Source: Aurantiochytrium sp. KH105 (taxonomy: Eukaryota; Sar; Bigyra; Thraustochytrida; Thraustochytriidae). Taken from it: DNA of 64,000 bases. The translations under genes were made by a program, and so were the position numbers. The stretch is taken from the NCBI GenBank assembly GCA_003116975.1, contig BGKB01000057.1, positions 186,001 to 250,000 on the forward strand, read 5' to 3'. Positions 43,691-53,005 of the stretch are shown here, in pieces (the first letter of the stretch is position 1; each line of letters begins with the position of its first letter). Below the pieces are notes generated by a model. That model made no database searches and was not told where the DNA came from. It saw only the letters and a list, made by a program, of their open reading frames with translations.

Positions 43691-46600
43691 ATGAAGATCG
43701 CCGCCATTCTGGTGGCGATTCTGGCCTTCACGGGAAGTTCCCAGGCCGCAGGCAGCACGGACTCGACCCCTCGACGATTTCTTGGCAGTGGCGAGGAGAT
43801 CCTCCACGGACGGGGAACACGCTTGAATCCGTTCAACAAGCCGAAAAACGACGCGCATCGCGCCCTTGTCGATGCAATCTCGCACCGTACAAAACATCAA
43901 GCGCATTTGCGCGAGGAACTAGCCAAGGTGCAAAAGCGATCGCCGCCCCGTTTCAGTCGCAGACTTACCCCGGACGCCAAAGCACTTCGCGCTCGTGCCC
44001 TGCAAACGAACTCCAGTGAAGACATTGACGAGGCTGTCGATAGCCTCTTGAACCTCGACGAATGCTGGCGCACTTCTGAACTTGGAGATGATCCTTTCGG
44101 CAATGTCACCCACCTTCACCCGTGCTACAACGAGCTTTGCCAGCGGCGCAAGTCGAGCACAGAGTGCCTCGAAGTTGTTTACGATTTCTGCTGCGATCGT
44201 TCGCTCGATGATTGCGAACCCTCGGACGACATGAAGCTGCTACGCACGCAAGCCTCGTGCGATGGAGAGACCTGTAGCCGATTCATGGGCGAAGAGTCGT
44301 ACTCGGAGCCAGGAGATACCGACTTCAAGGATTGCTACTTTTCCAACGCGAGTCTTTGCGAAAACGAATGCTCTGGCCGCTTCTGGGACATGATCGACAG
44401 CTACACTTGGGGTGCCTGCGAGTGGAACAAGAATTGCTTTGCAAACCAGCTCTGGAACTACGAGCCCGAGGTCCAGAATGTCGTCAACCGTATCGGCAAG
44501 GTCACCCGGGAAGCGAGAGGTGGCAAAACGAATAACCGAAGACTTGACCACTCGAGCAATTTCCGCATCTTCTCATCCAAGCAACGGCGGAACCTTCAGG
44601 ACATGGATGTCACCGCTTGCAACCCTGAGCGACTTGTTCGAGTTTTCGACATGGTTGAAGCAGTGAAGCTCGACACTTGCATGCCAGAAGGGGAGGAGCT
44701 CAATTACGAAACGTGCCAGACACCTCTTCGATGCATCGAGCCCTTGCTCTCGTATCTAAATTCGACCTTCGACGAGACTAGCCTCGAGGTTGAGTGCCTC
44801 GACGAGCTCACCCGTGACTACAGCTACGAAAATATGACAGCGATATGGCCAGAGGAGGCCGGAGATGTCCCAGACATGTCGACCTTCAAGCTGCTTGTGG
44901 ACTACTCCGAAGTTGCAAATCAATGCTGGGACGACTACTACGACGAGAACTACAGTGGAGGCGGAGATGGGAAATATGAAGAGGGGTACTACTATGACTC
45001 TGTGGATTGCGACCCGGACTCACTGGTGGCTCTCTTTAATAATTTCCCGGAAAGCAAATTGGACGAATGCATTGGCGATTTTAACACAACCACCTGCTCA
45101 AACATGTACGGCTGCATGCCTAACGTCCTGACCTTTCTTGGAGCTGACTCGACGGATGATTTGGACATGGAGACCAACTCTCTCTTGCGCTGTGCTGCAC
45201 GCATGTCCTTCAGCGATGATTTTGATGTGATCTGGCCCACGGGAGTAGAAAAGCCCGACCCGAAAGTGGTTACCTACGGTAGCTTTGTTTTCATGGCTTT
45301 CATGAACTGCGAAAACTACAATACGCCCCTTGGCGATACCGTCAGCGACAACTGGAACTATTCTACCGAGTGCCAGGCAGCTAGGGAGGGCAACCTCACC
45401 ACCTGCAAGGACACGTGCTGCGAGCTTCATGACCGCCTCATGACCATGGGCAACGCCAGCGCATTCCCCACCAACTCGAGCATGGCAGGTTTCACCTGCG
45501 GCCAGATGGTTCGTGCGGGCGAATCGAAGGAAGACGTCCTTGCTTGCTTGCGCTCAGAATGCGGCGGCTGCTACGAGACTGGAACTGGTCTCTATGGCCC
45601 TCCTGGCATTGAAGCAGGCGGCCAGAACGACAATCCGTACTCCGACGATTGCATCAAGAGCGTTCACGCGCATTGTGTTGAAAACCCTGACGATGAGAAC
45701 TGTGGGCGTGAATGTCCGCACACAGGCTGCAGCTCGAGCTACAACGACAACTGCCCTTGTGAAAACATTGGATGCACAGCTTTCTATGACGCCGACTTTG
45801 CAGAGGGCCAAGTGTGCACAGCCGTGCACGAGGCCGTTGTCAACGCTTTCATTGCTCAAGGATTTCTCTATCCCGTAAGCTCGTGGACGCGAGAATACTT
45901 GGAAGCAATGTCAGGTGTGACTCTGACCCCCCCTGGTGTCTTTGAGCTTCCGGGGGAGGTGGAGTCGCTCGCAGAAGAGAAGGGCTGCGCATTCCTCGAT
46001 GAAATTGTCTCTTGTGTCAACGCAACGACAAGCTACTGCAACTCCGATCGTGGGTTCTGGAGCTCGTCATGCCGCCGACTCAGTACTTGCGGAGACGGGC
46101 TTCTCTCCTGGGGCGAGGCTTGCGATGATGGCAATACACTGCCCTTCCAGGACGGCTGTCATGAATGCAATTGGGTTCCCGACGGCTGGTACTGCCCAGG
46201 TCCCGGAAAACCATGCGAAGTCTGCCTTCGTGATCCCAACGTAGACCAGTACCGGCCCGCACGACCTGGTCTTGGCACTGCAGGCCGCGCGAATGAGGAG
46301 TCTGGATGCCCCTTTTGCATGAACCGTCGCCTCGAGAACCGCCTCAATCCGTGTCTCACGGACGAGTGCAAACTTGTCAATGACTATCCATCCGCACAGG
46401 CTTGCGATGAGGTCGTAGCTGACTACTGTGCCGAGTTGGGAACGCATGGCATGCATGACCCTGGGTGCGCAGCCTACGTGAACAAATCAACAGCCTTTGC
46501 CGTGCCTACCATCCCGGAGTGCTCATTCGCAAAGAGAACGGTCGAAGTCCATGGCGAGTATCTCAAGAAAATGTCGTTCATGGTCATCGAGTGCCCTCTG

Positions 46601-49600
46601 ATTGACCCGACAGGGGTTGCCGAAGACTTTACCCCAATGATCCCCTACTGGTCGCCACTGTACGCGCTCAACAGCGACGAGCTTGCAGAACTCGATGAGG
46701 GTACCAAGAAAATCCTGGAGATCAAGTCGCTGGCAGACGAGGACGAGCTTGTGCCTCTCACCGCCCTCACGGATCATGAGACGACCCCGTATGACGATGT
46801 CAGGGTTGTAAAGGTGGAAAGCGACATGCGAAGGGCTATAGCCGAACACGACAATCCATACCGCCAGAGAGTGGCAAGGCTTTCGTTGACGGGTTCCAAA
46901 ACCTGGGAGGATGAGGAGTGCGATTGGCCGCATGGATTCCGCGAACTCGCATTGCTTCCTCCCTGTGACGACGCGATGGCTACGATTGCGCGACAAGGCC
47001 TGAAGGAACTCAAATTTCGCGGCGACGTTAACGACAATTGGGACTTTAGGGACTTTGTCGATATCTCCACCGCCGATCTTTCCAAGTTCGCGTGCAATCC
47101 GAAGCCAAACACCGTGCAGCTGTCGATTCCCATTTCCGCCACGCGCCTCGAGTGGGTCGCGAACTCGGAGCAGGAAGTTGAGCGACCCGAGAGGGTTTGC
47201 GATCTGTACTATCAGGAACACGGAGAATGGCCCGATTCTGATGAGCAGTGCAAGACCTTTGATGAACTTTTCCAAGAGAATCTCGTCGAAATTTCCTTTG
47301 GTGAACGCCTGTACCAACAGGGCTGCATCGATGATGAGTGCGAAGAGCGCATCGCAAGGTGCGAGCTGGTTCCGGTCGTCCCAGCCAGCCCCAAGGTTGA
47401 CCTTGAGCAGTTCGAGCTCAAGGCCGACGTACTATTGGAAACGATTCTGGAAATCGCCGACTCACAGACATGGGCAGAGCTGAAGAAGGCCCTTGTCAGT
47501 GTTTCAGCCTTGGCTTCCAGCACCCCCATTGCTGGTGCTCTGGATCTCTTCAACTCTGTGACTGTTCAGGGAAGCATCACCAAGTTTCGCAAGGATGTTC
47601 GTTACTATTGCCCACACGACTGGGGGTCGTGGAATTCCACCCTCAGCGCCTGGGTGCAGAACCCGGACTGGCTTGCAGACCCGTGCTGTAACTGGGAGCT
47701 GCAGGCTCTGATGTGCTGCCCCGTGCAGGACGTTCCGACGGGAACAGTAAACATCATCACTGGCTTTGATGACAACAAGCTCGACGTGTGCCAAAACCCT
47801 GACCAGATTCGGCAAACCTTTGCAAACCTCTTCACCACGGTCACTGAGGCCAATAAGCAGGCAGCAGAGCTGGCTCGCAAAGTGGACCCCAAGGAATTCG
47901 AGAATGTCTGGGAGTTCGAGGACGACTGTCGCGAACTCATTTACCGTTCCAAGGATGTCCGGACTGAGGCCGACTGCTACTGCAAGTACTCTACAGTCCG
48001 GGACAGTTCGTGCGTGACTTCTGAGAAGGATATGCCGCGCTGCTACGCAGAATGCTTCCGCGCCAAGTACGAAACCGAAAACCCATACGTCCTGTTCTAC
48101 CTTAAGGAGCAATGGGGCATCGCCGAACCCGAATCCGACGACGTCGATGACGAGAACGATCGATTTGCAGAGGCGTGGGTCGAGCACATGACTGAATATG
48201 GATGCCGTGGCGACGAATCCTGGCACGAAGACATTGGATACTCGGGCTATTCGTGGACGTGCAACTCCACCTGCCAAGAGGAGTACGCCTGCGACTACTG
48301 GTCTGTTTTTAACAGGTTTATCGAACTCGAGCGGGAGCGAACTGGTGAATGGATTGATGAGTGGACCGTACGGAACAGTGATGAGCTCTGCGCGCAGTAC
48401 AACGGAACCCGCAAGTGCTCTTATGACCCTGGTGATGGCGAATGCTACGACTACCAGTGCCGCATTGCCGCTCTCGAGGAAGAGTATGAAATGCCATGTG
48501 ATACGCTGAACTCCTGCTACAATGAGTGCAGCGCTCCTTGCAATGACAAAGACACGTGCCTGAACGACGGGGGCTACTGGATCGAGGACTGGAATTCTTG
48601 CTGCCCCGCACATGCCTACTTTCGAAACGATACGGGATACGACTGGTGCAGTCTCGTCCCCGAAGGCAAGCCGAACTCGTGGACTCTTCGCGATGAAGTT
48701 TGCTGCAGTGCATGGGATGGCGAGTGGCGACGCAACGAATGGGGCGGGGAGTGCTGTCTTGGAGAATGGCGTGCGTACGAGTGGGACGACCAGGAGTACT
48801 GGTACTGCCAAGAGCACTATGACACATGGGAGGCCTGCCGCGAGTGCCACACTGAACTTTGTGAGCCTTTGAGCGCCGAGTGCTACACGTGCTGGCAAGG
48901 GACCGCAGACTGCTGTGGTGAAGAGTACGTGAGTCAGAATGAGACCGCTTGCCTTTCATACACTCGATGCAACAACCGAGAACTCGGCGATCATGAATGT
49001 TATGGCGACGAGCCTCTTTGCGCCTACGAGTGGGGCTGGCCTGCTTCCGAACCGGCGACGTGCGAGATTTACCTGTGGGAGACCGATGGCGGGCAGACGC
49101 AGGCGAACTGTGAGGCGCTTGGGTACTTTTGGCTTGAGAGCAGATGGGGCGGGAACTATTGTGGCCTTGAGATGTCCCCTAATGCGACGTCGCAAGACTG
49201 CTTTCAGCTCTCTGCCTGCGAGCCCGAGTCCTGGGAGAAGCGCTTTCCAGGATGGGAGGCTCCTGCAAACGGGAACTGGGACTACACGTATTGTGAGAGC
49301 GGTTGCTATGTTTCGGACGATTCATCGTTCGTCACGAACCGGGAGCACTATGAGTGGGGCTACAGCGGATGCAGTTTCCAGATCGATCTTGGCAACGGAG
49401 AGACCATGTGGGCAGGGGGCAGATGGAACGAAGAACAATCAACTTGCCTTGTCAATTCGTGGAATCTTAGAGAGATGGTGCATCGTGGCGCAGCGGACAC
49501 CCCGGCGGATGCGTGCAGCTCTCTGACAGGCGAACACAAGGCTGTCAGCTCGTACTTTTTGCCGTCCAAGTTTGCCACGCAAGAGCAATGCGAAGCTGGC

Positions 49601-52600
49601 CGCTGCGAGGGTACCGTCAACAACTGGCGGCGCCATCCAGAGACTGGACATTACACTGGCGAGCAACCATGGACCGAGGAGCAGTGCTTTCGTCTTTCTG
49701 AGAAGCAGTGCGATCAATGGTGCCCCATTTGCCGATCGGACATTTCGGAGAATTTTGGTGGATGCTTCCACAACGAAACCTTTGAGAGATACGACGCCGA
49801 GACGGAAGAGCTTTGCATGGCAGCTGAGGAGAACCTGGCGTGGTTCAGGTGCCCAGAACCCGAGGTCTGGCTCGATCGCTGGGAGGCAGTCGACGAAGTA
49901 TGCAACACGAACAGCGACAACATTCCGAGCCAAGTCTTCGAGGAGCTTGGCTGCCGCGCGGACTACCAGCGCTGCCCGGAAGACCGATGCGAAGAAAAGG
50001 GCCAGTGCATGAACATTCATGGCCATGTCTTTGATTTCCGAACCGAACACTGCACCGATCCTTCATGGACACACGGCGATCGGTTCTGGGGGGAGGAGAT
50101 TGTGACCGAGGGTGATGTCTCGTACTCGACGTGGGTATCGTGCCCGTGGTCGAGCCGCGATGAGATTGATGGCGCATGCATCGGCGAACGCGACTCGGAT
50201 TGGGGATGCGGTTATGACAAGTGGTATTTGTGGCACGTTCTTGGGTGCAAGAAAGAAGGCTTTTACAATGCCCAAAACTGCACGGATGCCGGCTACACGT
50301 GGCATGATCCCATTCGTCGCGCAGAAGACTGCACAATCCCCGGCTGCAAGCTGAATCGATGGGATGTGCGTGAATACTCTTCCGAGGAGTGCGAGCACTG
50401 CGGTGGCGAGGTCGTCGACATGGCGTACTGGCAGGGCGGCAATCTCATGAGACCATTCATGCGCAAGTTCAAATACTACCCCGACGGAAACGAGATCACT
50501 CCCATCAACGAGTGGATTCCTGGCCAAGCCGGCTACCTTGTGCAACAAGAGCTCGAATACCCAGTCATGCGCGCCTATGCTCAGTTCAAGATGCAGGAAC
50601 TCCTTGTGAAGTACAACCTGTACAGCAAGGTCCTGAGTACAATCGCGTGCGATTGCTCGAGCGGATCAGTAAGCGATGGATCGTGCTTTGACTCGCAGGC
50701 GGATGGCGCCTTGAGCACGAGTCAAGATTTGCCCATCGGCCAGACCACCGAGGCTGGAACAGGCGTTACTGTCGTAACCGGCTTGATGTCGGCTGAGCGA
50801 CGCCGACTTCAGGAATCCTCTGCCAACACGACAAGTGTGGCCGTCACGGAGTACTCTGCCGGTATCTACGCCAAGCACGAGCCGTGCACTGGCGACGACG
50901 CTTCGACCTTTGATGCCCTGGTGGTCACGAATGAGCACGGACTGATTGTAGGCCAGCTCCTGGGCAATGGCCGCGGGTTGAACATCACGGGTGATGTCGA
51001 GTCTGTGCTGCTTTGCTTGCCGGCTCGCGATGACATCGCCCTGCGCGACTCCCTCTTTGATGTTTTTGGCGTTGGCAAGCGCGAAGATGACGGCACGATT
51101 TCCGCAATGATCTTCGAGAACGACGATGATGTCTACATTGAGCGCAAGGCTTCTCAGGTGTGCATTGAGACTGTGAACTCGGGCATCTACTACCCGATCG
51201 CTCGCGTCGCAGATTCCCTCGTCTCGAGCACCTTGACCTGCACCGGCGGATGCGAAAATGGTGTGTGCGCGCTTGCAAGCGACGAGACCACCGAGTGCGT
51301 CTGCGCTTGTGGATTTTCGGGAAGCTCTTGCGACATGGGTTGCCCGTCTTACTGCCACGATCAGGGTGTGTGCGACGATGCGTCCAACACATGCACGTGC
51401 ACGCAGGGATCGACTGCACCTCTCTACATTGGTGCTGCCTGCGGTCGCAAGAACTGCCCCCTGAACGAGAACGGTGTATCCTGTTCTGGAAATGGATACT
51501 GCTCTGTCGATACCGGCGATGCCGTCTGCACGTGCGACTCTGGATGGATGGGCGACGACTGTGGCACAAGGTCTGGAGGAAACTCGACGGGATCAGACAT
51601 TGGATACGGCGAGTTGGAAGAAAGCAGCGACGACAGTGACAGCTTTGGTTTTGCAGTTTCGACGTCTCCGCCAACATCTGGAGCACCTACCAAGGCTCCG
51701 ACGCCTGCACCGACCAAGCCTGCGCCGGAGCCACTGGTCACGCTTAATGTGAAGATGACCACGAACCTGCTCGGCACTTCGTCGAACAATACGGATCTAA
51801 GCGGAACCTTCGGACGCCTCAAGTCGGAGCTCGCCAACGTTGTGCCTGAGGGACTCCGCGATAAGGTCGACATCAAGGTCCAGGTGAAGCAGAAGACGCA
51901 AGGTACTCTGGATCTCACGGTCGGAGCAGCCCTCGATGATGCCTCGCTCGGTCTCATCGAGCGCTCGATCGAGCTCAACAAGTGTATCGGCGTTTCCTTT
52001 TGCAACGTTACCGCCTGGGCTGCTGGATCTTCGACGCGCCGTCAGCTTTCGGAAAGCGTGAGCATCTCCTACTCGATCGACAAGACCATTGATGAGGATG
52101 ATGAAAGCCCGGAGACTGATGATGCTATCGAACCAGCTGAGCTCTCCAACTTGATTGTTGTGCAAGCTGCGGCCGAGGGGGTCGAGGTGGAGATCAGCGT
52201 CGATGCTGCGCCTTCTCCGACTGTGCAGAGCAGCCTCGTCGTGAAAGCCGTCCCGAAAGAGTCTGCTCTTCAGTCGATTGAGGAGGCCCAGGAAGGCGAA
52301 GCCTTCGACGTGACCTCACTCCAGCAGAGCTTTAGCAACGCAGGCGCAATTACATCTGCCGTCGAGTCTTCTACGGGCGTGACCGTGGACAGCGTCGAAG
52401 CTGATCTCTGCGAGGGGCGTACATGTTCTGGAAATGGCGAATGTGTTGCCGACGAGGAGAGCGGCACGAGTTCCTGCGAATGCTCCGGGTCATGGACCGG
52501 CGTCCAGTGCGAGGTGGGTACGTTGGCCCCAACGTTGTCGCCGACATTGTCGCCGACGTTGTCGCCGACGGCCTCGCCGACGGCCTCGCCCACAGGTACA

Positions 52601-52735
52601 CCTAGTGAAGCGCCGACCACTAAGGCACCGACCACACCGAGCCCGACTGTCATCAACGTGGCATCGCGCACTAGCGCGGGCGCACTCACGATGGCTGCGA
52701 CGTCTCTCCTCCTTTTTGCAGCTTTCCAGGCCTAA
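43691..52735 (+). CDS. Giant secreted Cys/Trp-rich, EGF-containing, probably GPI-anchored surface protein
   Basis: A 3014-residue extracellular protein. Residues 1-20 are a signal peptide (MKIAAILVAILAFTGSSQAA). Residues about 310-550 contain two diverged copies of a cysteine module (CNPERLVRVF and CDPDSLVALF starts). A CGDGLLSWGEACDDGNT motif near 799 matches the Cys-rich repeats found in many surface proteins (DUF4215 type). Residues about 1490-2240 are exceptionally rich in Cys, Trp, Glu and Tyr with recurring C..(x)G(Y)xW elements. EGF-like units lie at about 2516-2627 and 2906-2941. A P/T-rich spacer is at 2655-2682, and TLSPT repeats at 2942-2984 form a stalk. The last 18 residues are hydrophobic after a small-residue stretch, as in GPI signals. 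Many N-glycosylation sequons are present. Adhesion, cell wall or scale structure are possible roles. Confidence 0.85.
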   Translation: MKIAAILVAILAFTGSSQAAGSTDSTPRRFLGSGEEILHGRGTRLNPFNKPKNDAHRALVDAISHRTKHQAHLREELAKVQKRSPPRFSRRLTPDAKALRARALQTNSSEDIDEAVDSLLNLDECWRTSELGDDPFGNVTHLHPCYNELCQRRKSSTECLEVVYDFCCDRSLDDCEPSDDMKLLRTQASCDGETCSRFMGEESYSEPGDTDFKDCYFSNASLCENECSGRFWDMIDSYTWGACEWNKNCFANQLWNYEPEVQNVVNRIGKVTREARGGKTNNRRLDHSSNFRIFSSKQRRNLQDMDVTACNPERLVRVFDMVEAVKLDTCMPEGEELNYETCQTPLRCIEPLLSYLNSTFDETSLEVECLDELTRDYSYENMTAIWPEEAGDVPDMSTFKLLVDYSEVANQCWDDYYDENYSGGGDGKYEEGYYYDSVDCDPDSLVALFNNFPESKLDECIGDFNTTTCSNMYGCMPNVLTFLGADSTDDLDMETNSLLRCAARMSFSDDFDVIWPTGVEKPDPKVVTYGSFVFMAFMNCENYNTPLGDTVSDNWNYSTECQAAREGNLTTCKDTCCELHDRLMTMGNASAFPTNSSMAGFTCGQMVRAGESKEDVLACLRSECGGCYETGTGLYGPPGIEAGGQNDNPYSDDCIKSVHAHCVENPDDENCGRECPHTGCSSSYNDNCPCENIGCTAFYDADFAEGQVCTAVHEAVVNAFIAQGFLYPVSSWTREYLEAMSGVTLTPPGVFELPGEVESLAEEKGCAFLDEIVSCVNATTSYCNSDRGFWSSSCRRLSTCGDGLLSWGEACDDGNTLPFQDGCHECNWVPDGWYCPGPGKPCEVCLRDPNVDQYRPARPGLGTAGRANEESGCPFCMNRRLENRLNPCLTDECKLVNDYPSAQACDEVVADYCAELGTHGMHDPGCAAYVNKSTAFAVPTIPECSFAKRTVEVHGEYLKKMSFMVIECPLIDPTGVAEDFTPMIPYWSPLYALNSDELAELDEGTKKILEIKSLADEDELVPLTALTDHETTPYDDVRVVKVESDMRRAIAEHDNPYRQRVARLSLTGSKTWEDEECDWPHGFRELALLPPCDDAMATIARQGLKELKFRGDVNDNWDFRDFVDISTADLSKFACNPKPNTVQLSIPISATRLEWVANSEQEVERPERVCDLYYQEHGEWPDSDEQCKTFDELFQENLVEISFGERLYQQGCIDDECEERIARCELVPVVPASPKVDLEQFELKADVLLETILEIADSQTWAELKKALVSVSALASSTPIAGALDLFNSVTVQGSITKFRKDVRYYCPHDWGSWNSTLSAWVQNPDWLADPCCNWELQALMCCPVQDVPTGTVNIITGFDDNKLDVCQNPDQIRQTFANLFTTVTEANKQAAELARKVDPKEFENVWEFEDDCRELIYRSKDVRTEADCYCKYSTVRDSSCVTSEKDMPRCYAECFRAKYETENPYVLFYLKEQWGIAEPESDDVDDENDRFAEAWVEHMTEYGCRGDESWHEDIGYSGYSWTCNSTCQEEYACDYWSVFNRFIELERERTGEWIDEWTVRNSDELCAQYNGTRKCSYDPGDGECYDYQCRIAALEEEYEMPCDTLNSCYNECSAPCNDKDTCLNDGGYWIEDWNSCCPAHAYFRNDTGYDWCSLVPEGKPNSWTLRDEVCCSAWDGEWRRNEWGGECCLGEWRAYEWDDQEYWYCQEHYDTWEACRECHTELCEPLSAECYTCWQGTADCCGEEYVSQNETACLSYTRCNNRELGDHECYGDEPLCAYEWGWPASEPATCEIYLWETDGGQTQANCEALGYFWLESRWGGNYCGLEMSPNATSQDCFQLSACEPESWEKRFPGWEAPANGNWDYTYCESGCYVSDDSSFVTNREHYEWGYSGCSFQIDLGNGETMWAGGRWNEEQSTCLVNSWNLREMVHRGAADTPADACSSLTGEHKAVSSYFLPSKFATQEQCEAGRCEGTVNNWRRHPETGHYTGEQPWTEEQCFRLSEKQCDQWCPICRSDISENFGGCFHNETFERYDAETEELCMAAEENLAWFRCPEPEVWLDRWEAVDEVCNTNSDNIPSQVFEELGCRADYQRCPEDRCEEKGQCMNIHGHVFDFRTEHCTDPSWTHGDRFWGEEIVTEGDVSYSTWVSCPWSSRDEIDGACIGERDSDWGCGYDKWYLWHVLGCKKEGFYNAQNCTDAGYTWHDPIRRAEDCTIPGCKLNRWDVREYSSEECEHCGGEVVDMAYWQGGNLMRPFMRKFKYYPDGNEITPINEWIPGQAGYLVQQELEYPVMRAYAQFKMQELLVKYNLYSKVLSTIACDCSSGSVSDGSCFDSQADGALSTSQDLPIGQTTEAGTGVTVVTGLMSAERRRLQESSANTTSVAVTEYSAGIYAKHEPCTGDDASTFDALVVTNEHGLIVGQLLGNGRGLNITGDVESVLLCLPARDDIALRDSLFDVFGVGKREDDGTISAMIFENDDDVYIERKASQVCIETVNSGIYYPIARVADSLVSSTLTCTGGCENGVCALASDETTECVCACGFSGSSCDMGCPSYCHDQGVCDDASNTCTCTQGSTAPLYIGAACGRKNCPLNENGVSCSGNGYCSVDTGDAVCTCDSGWMGDDCGTRSGGNSTGSDIGYGELEESSDDSDSFGFAVSTSPPTSGAPTKAPTPAPTKPAPEPLVTLNVKMTTNLLGTSSNNTDLSGTFGRLKSELANVVPEGLRDKVDIKVQVKQKTQGTLDLTVGAALDDASLGLIERSIELNKCIGVSFCNVTAWAAGSSTRRQLSESVSISYSIDKTIDEDDESPETDDAIEPAELSNLIVVQAAAEGVEVEISVDAAPSPTVQSSLVVKAVPKESALQSIEEAQEGEAFDVTSLQQSFSNAGAITSAVESSTGVTVDSVEADLCEGRTCSGNGECVADEESGTSSCECSGSWTGVQCEVGTLAPTLSPTLSPTLSPTASPTASPTGTPSEAPTTKAPTTPSPTVINVASRTSAGALTMAATSLLLFAAFQA

Positions 52736-53005
52736 ATCTGTTTTCTTTCATGGGTGTGGCCTAAATCTACAATCATAAGATTCTCCAATTTTTGCATGCG
52801 CGCTCTTTGTGTTGGGTGAGAGACCAAGAGGTTCTTGTCTACAAGTCCTTGTGTAAAGCTCACTTTTGCTCTCGGCTGACAGTGAAGTGAAACAAAGTGA
52901 AGTGAAGTGAATGCCTTTGCGATGCATCAAAAGAGGGGCATACATTCGTCCTTTTCTCAATCCGGTTAAGCGGCTCGTCGAACATGCTCATCTGAAACGC
53001 TTCCT

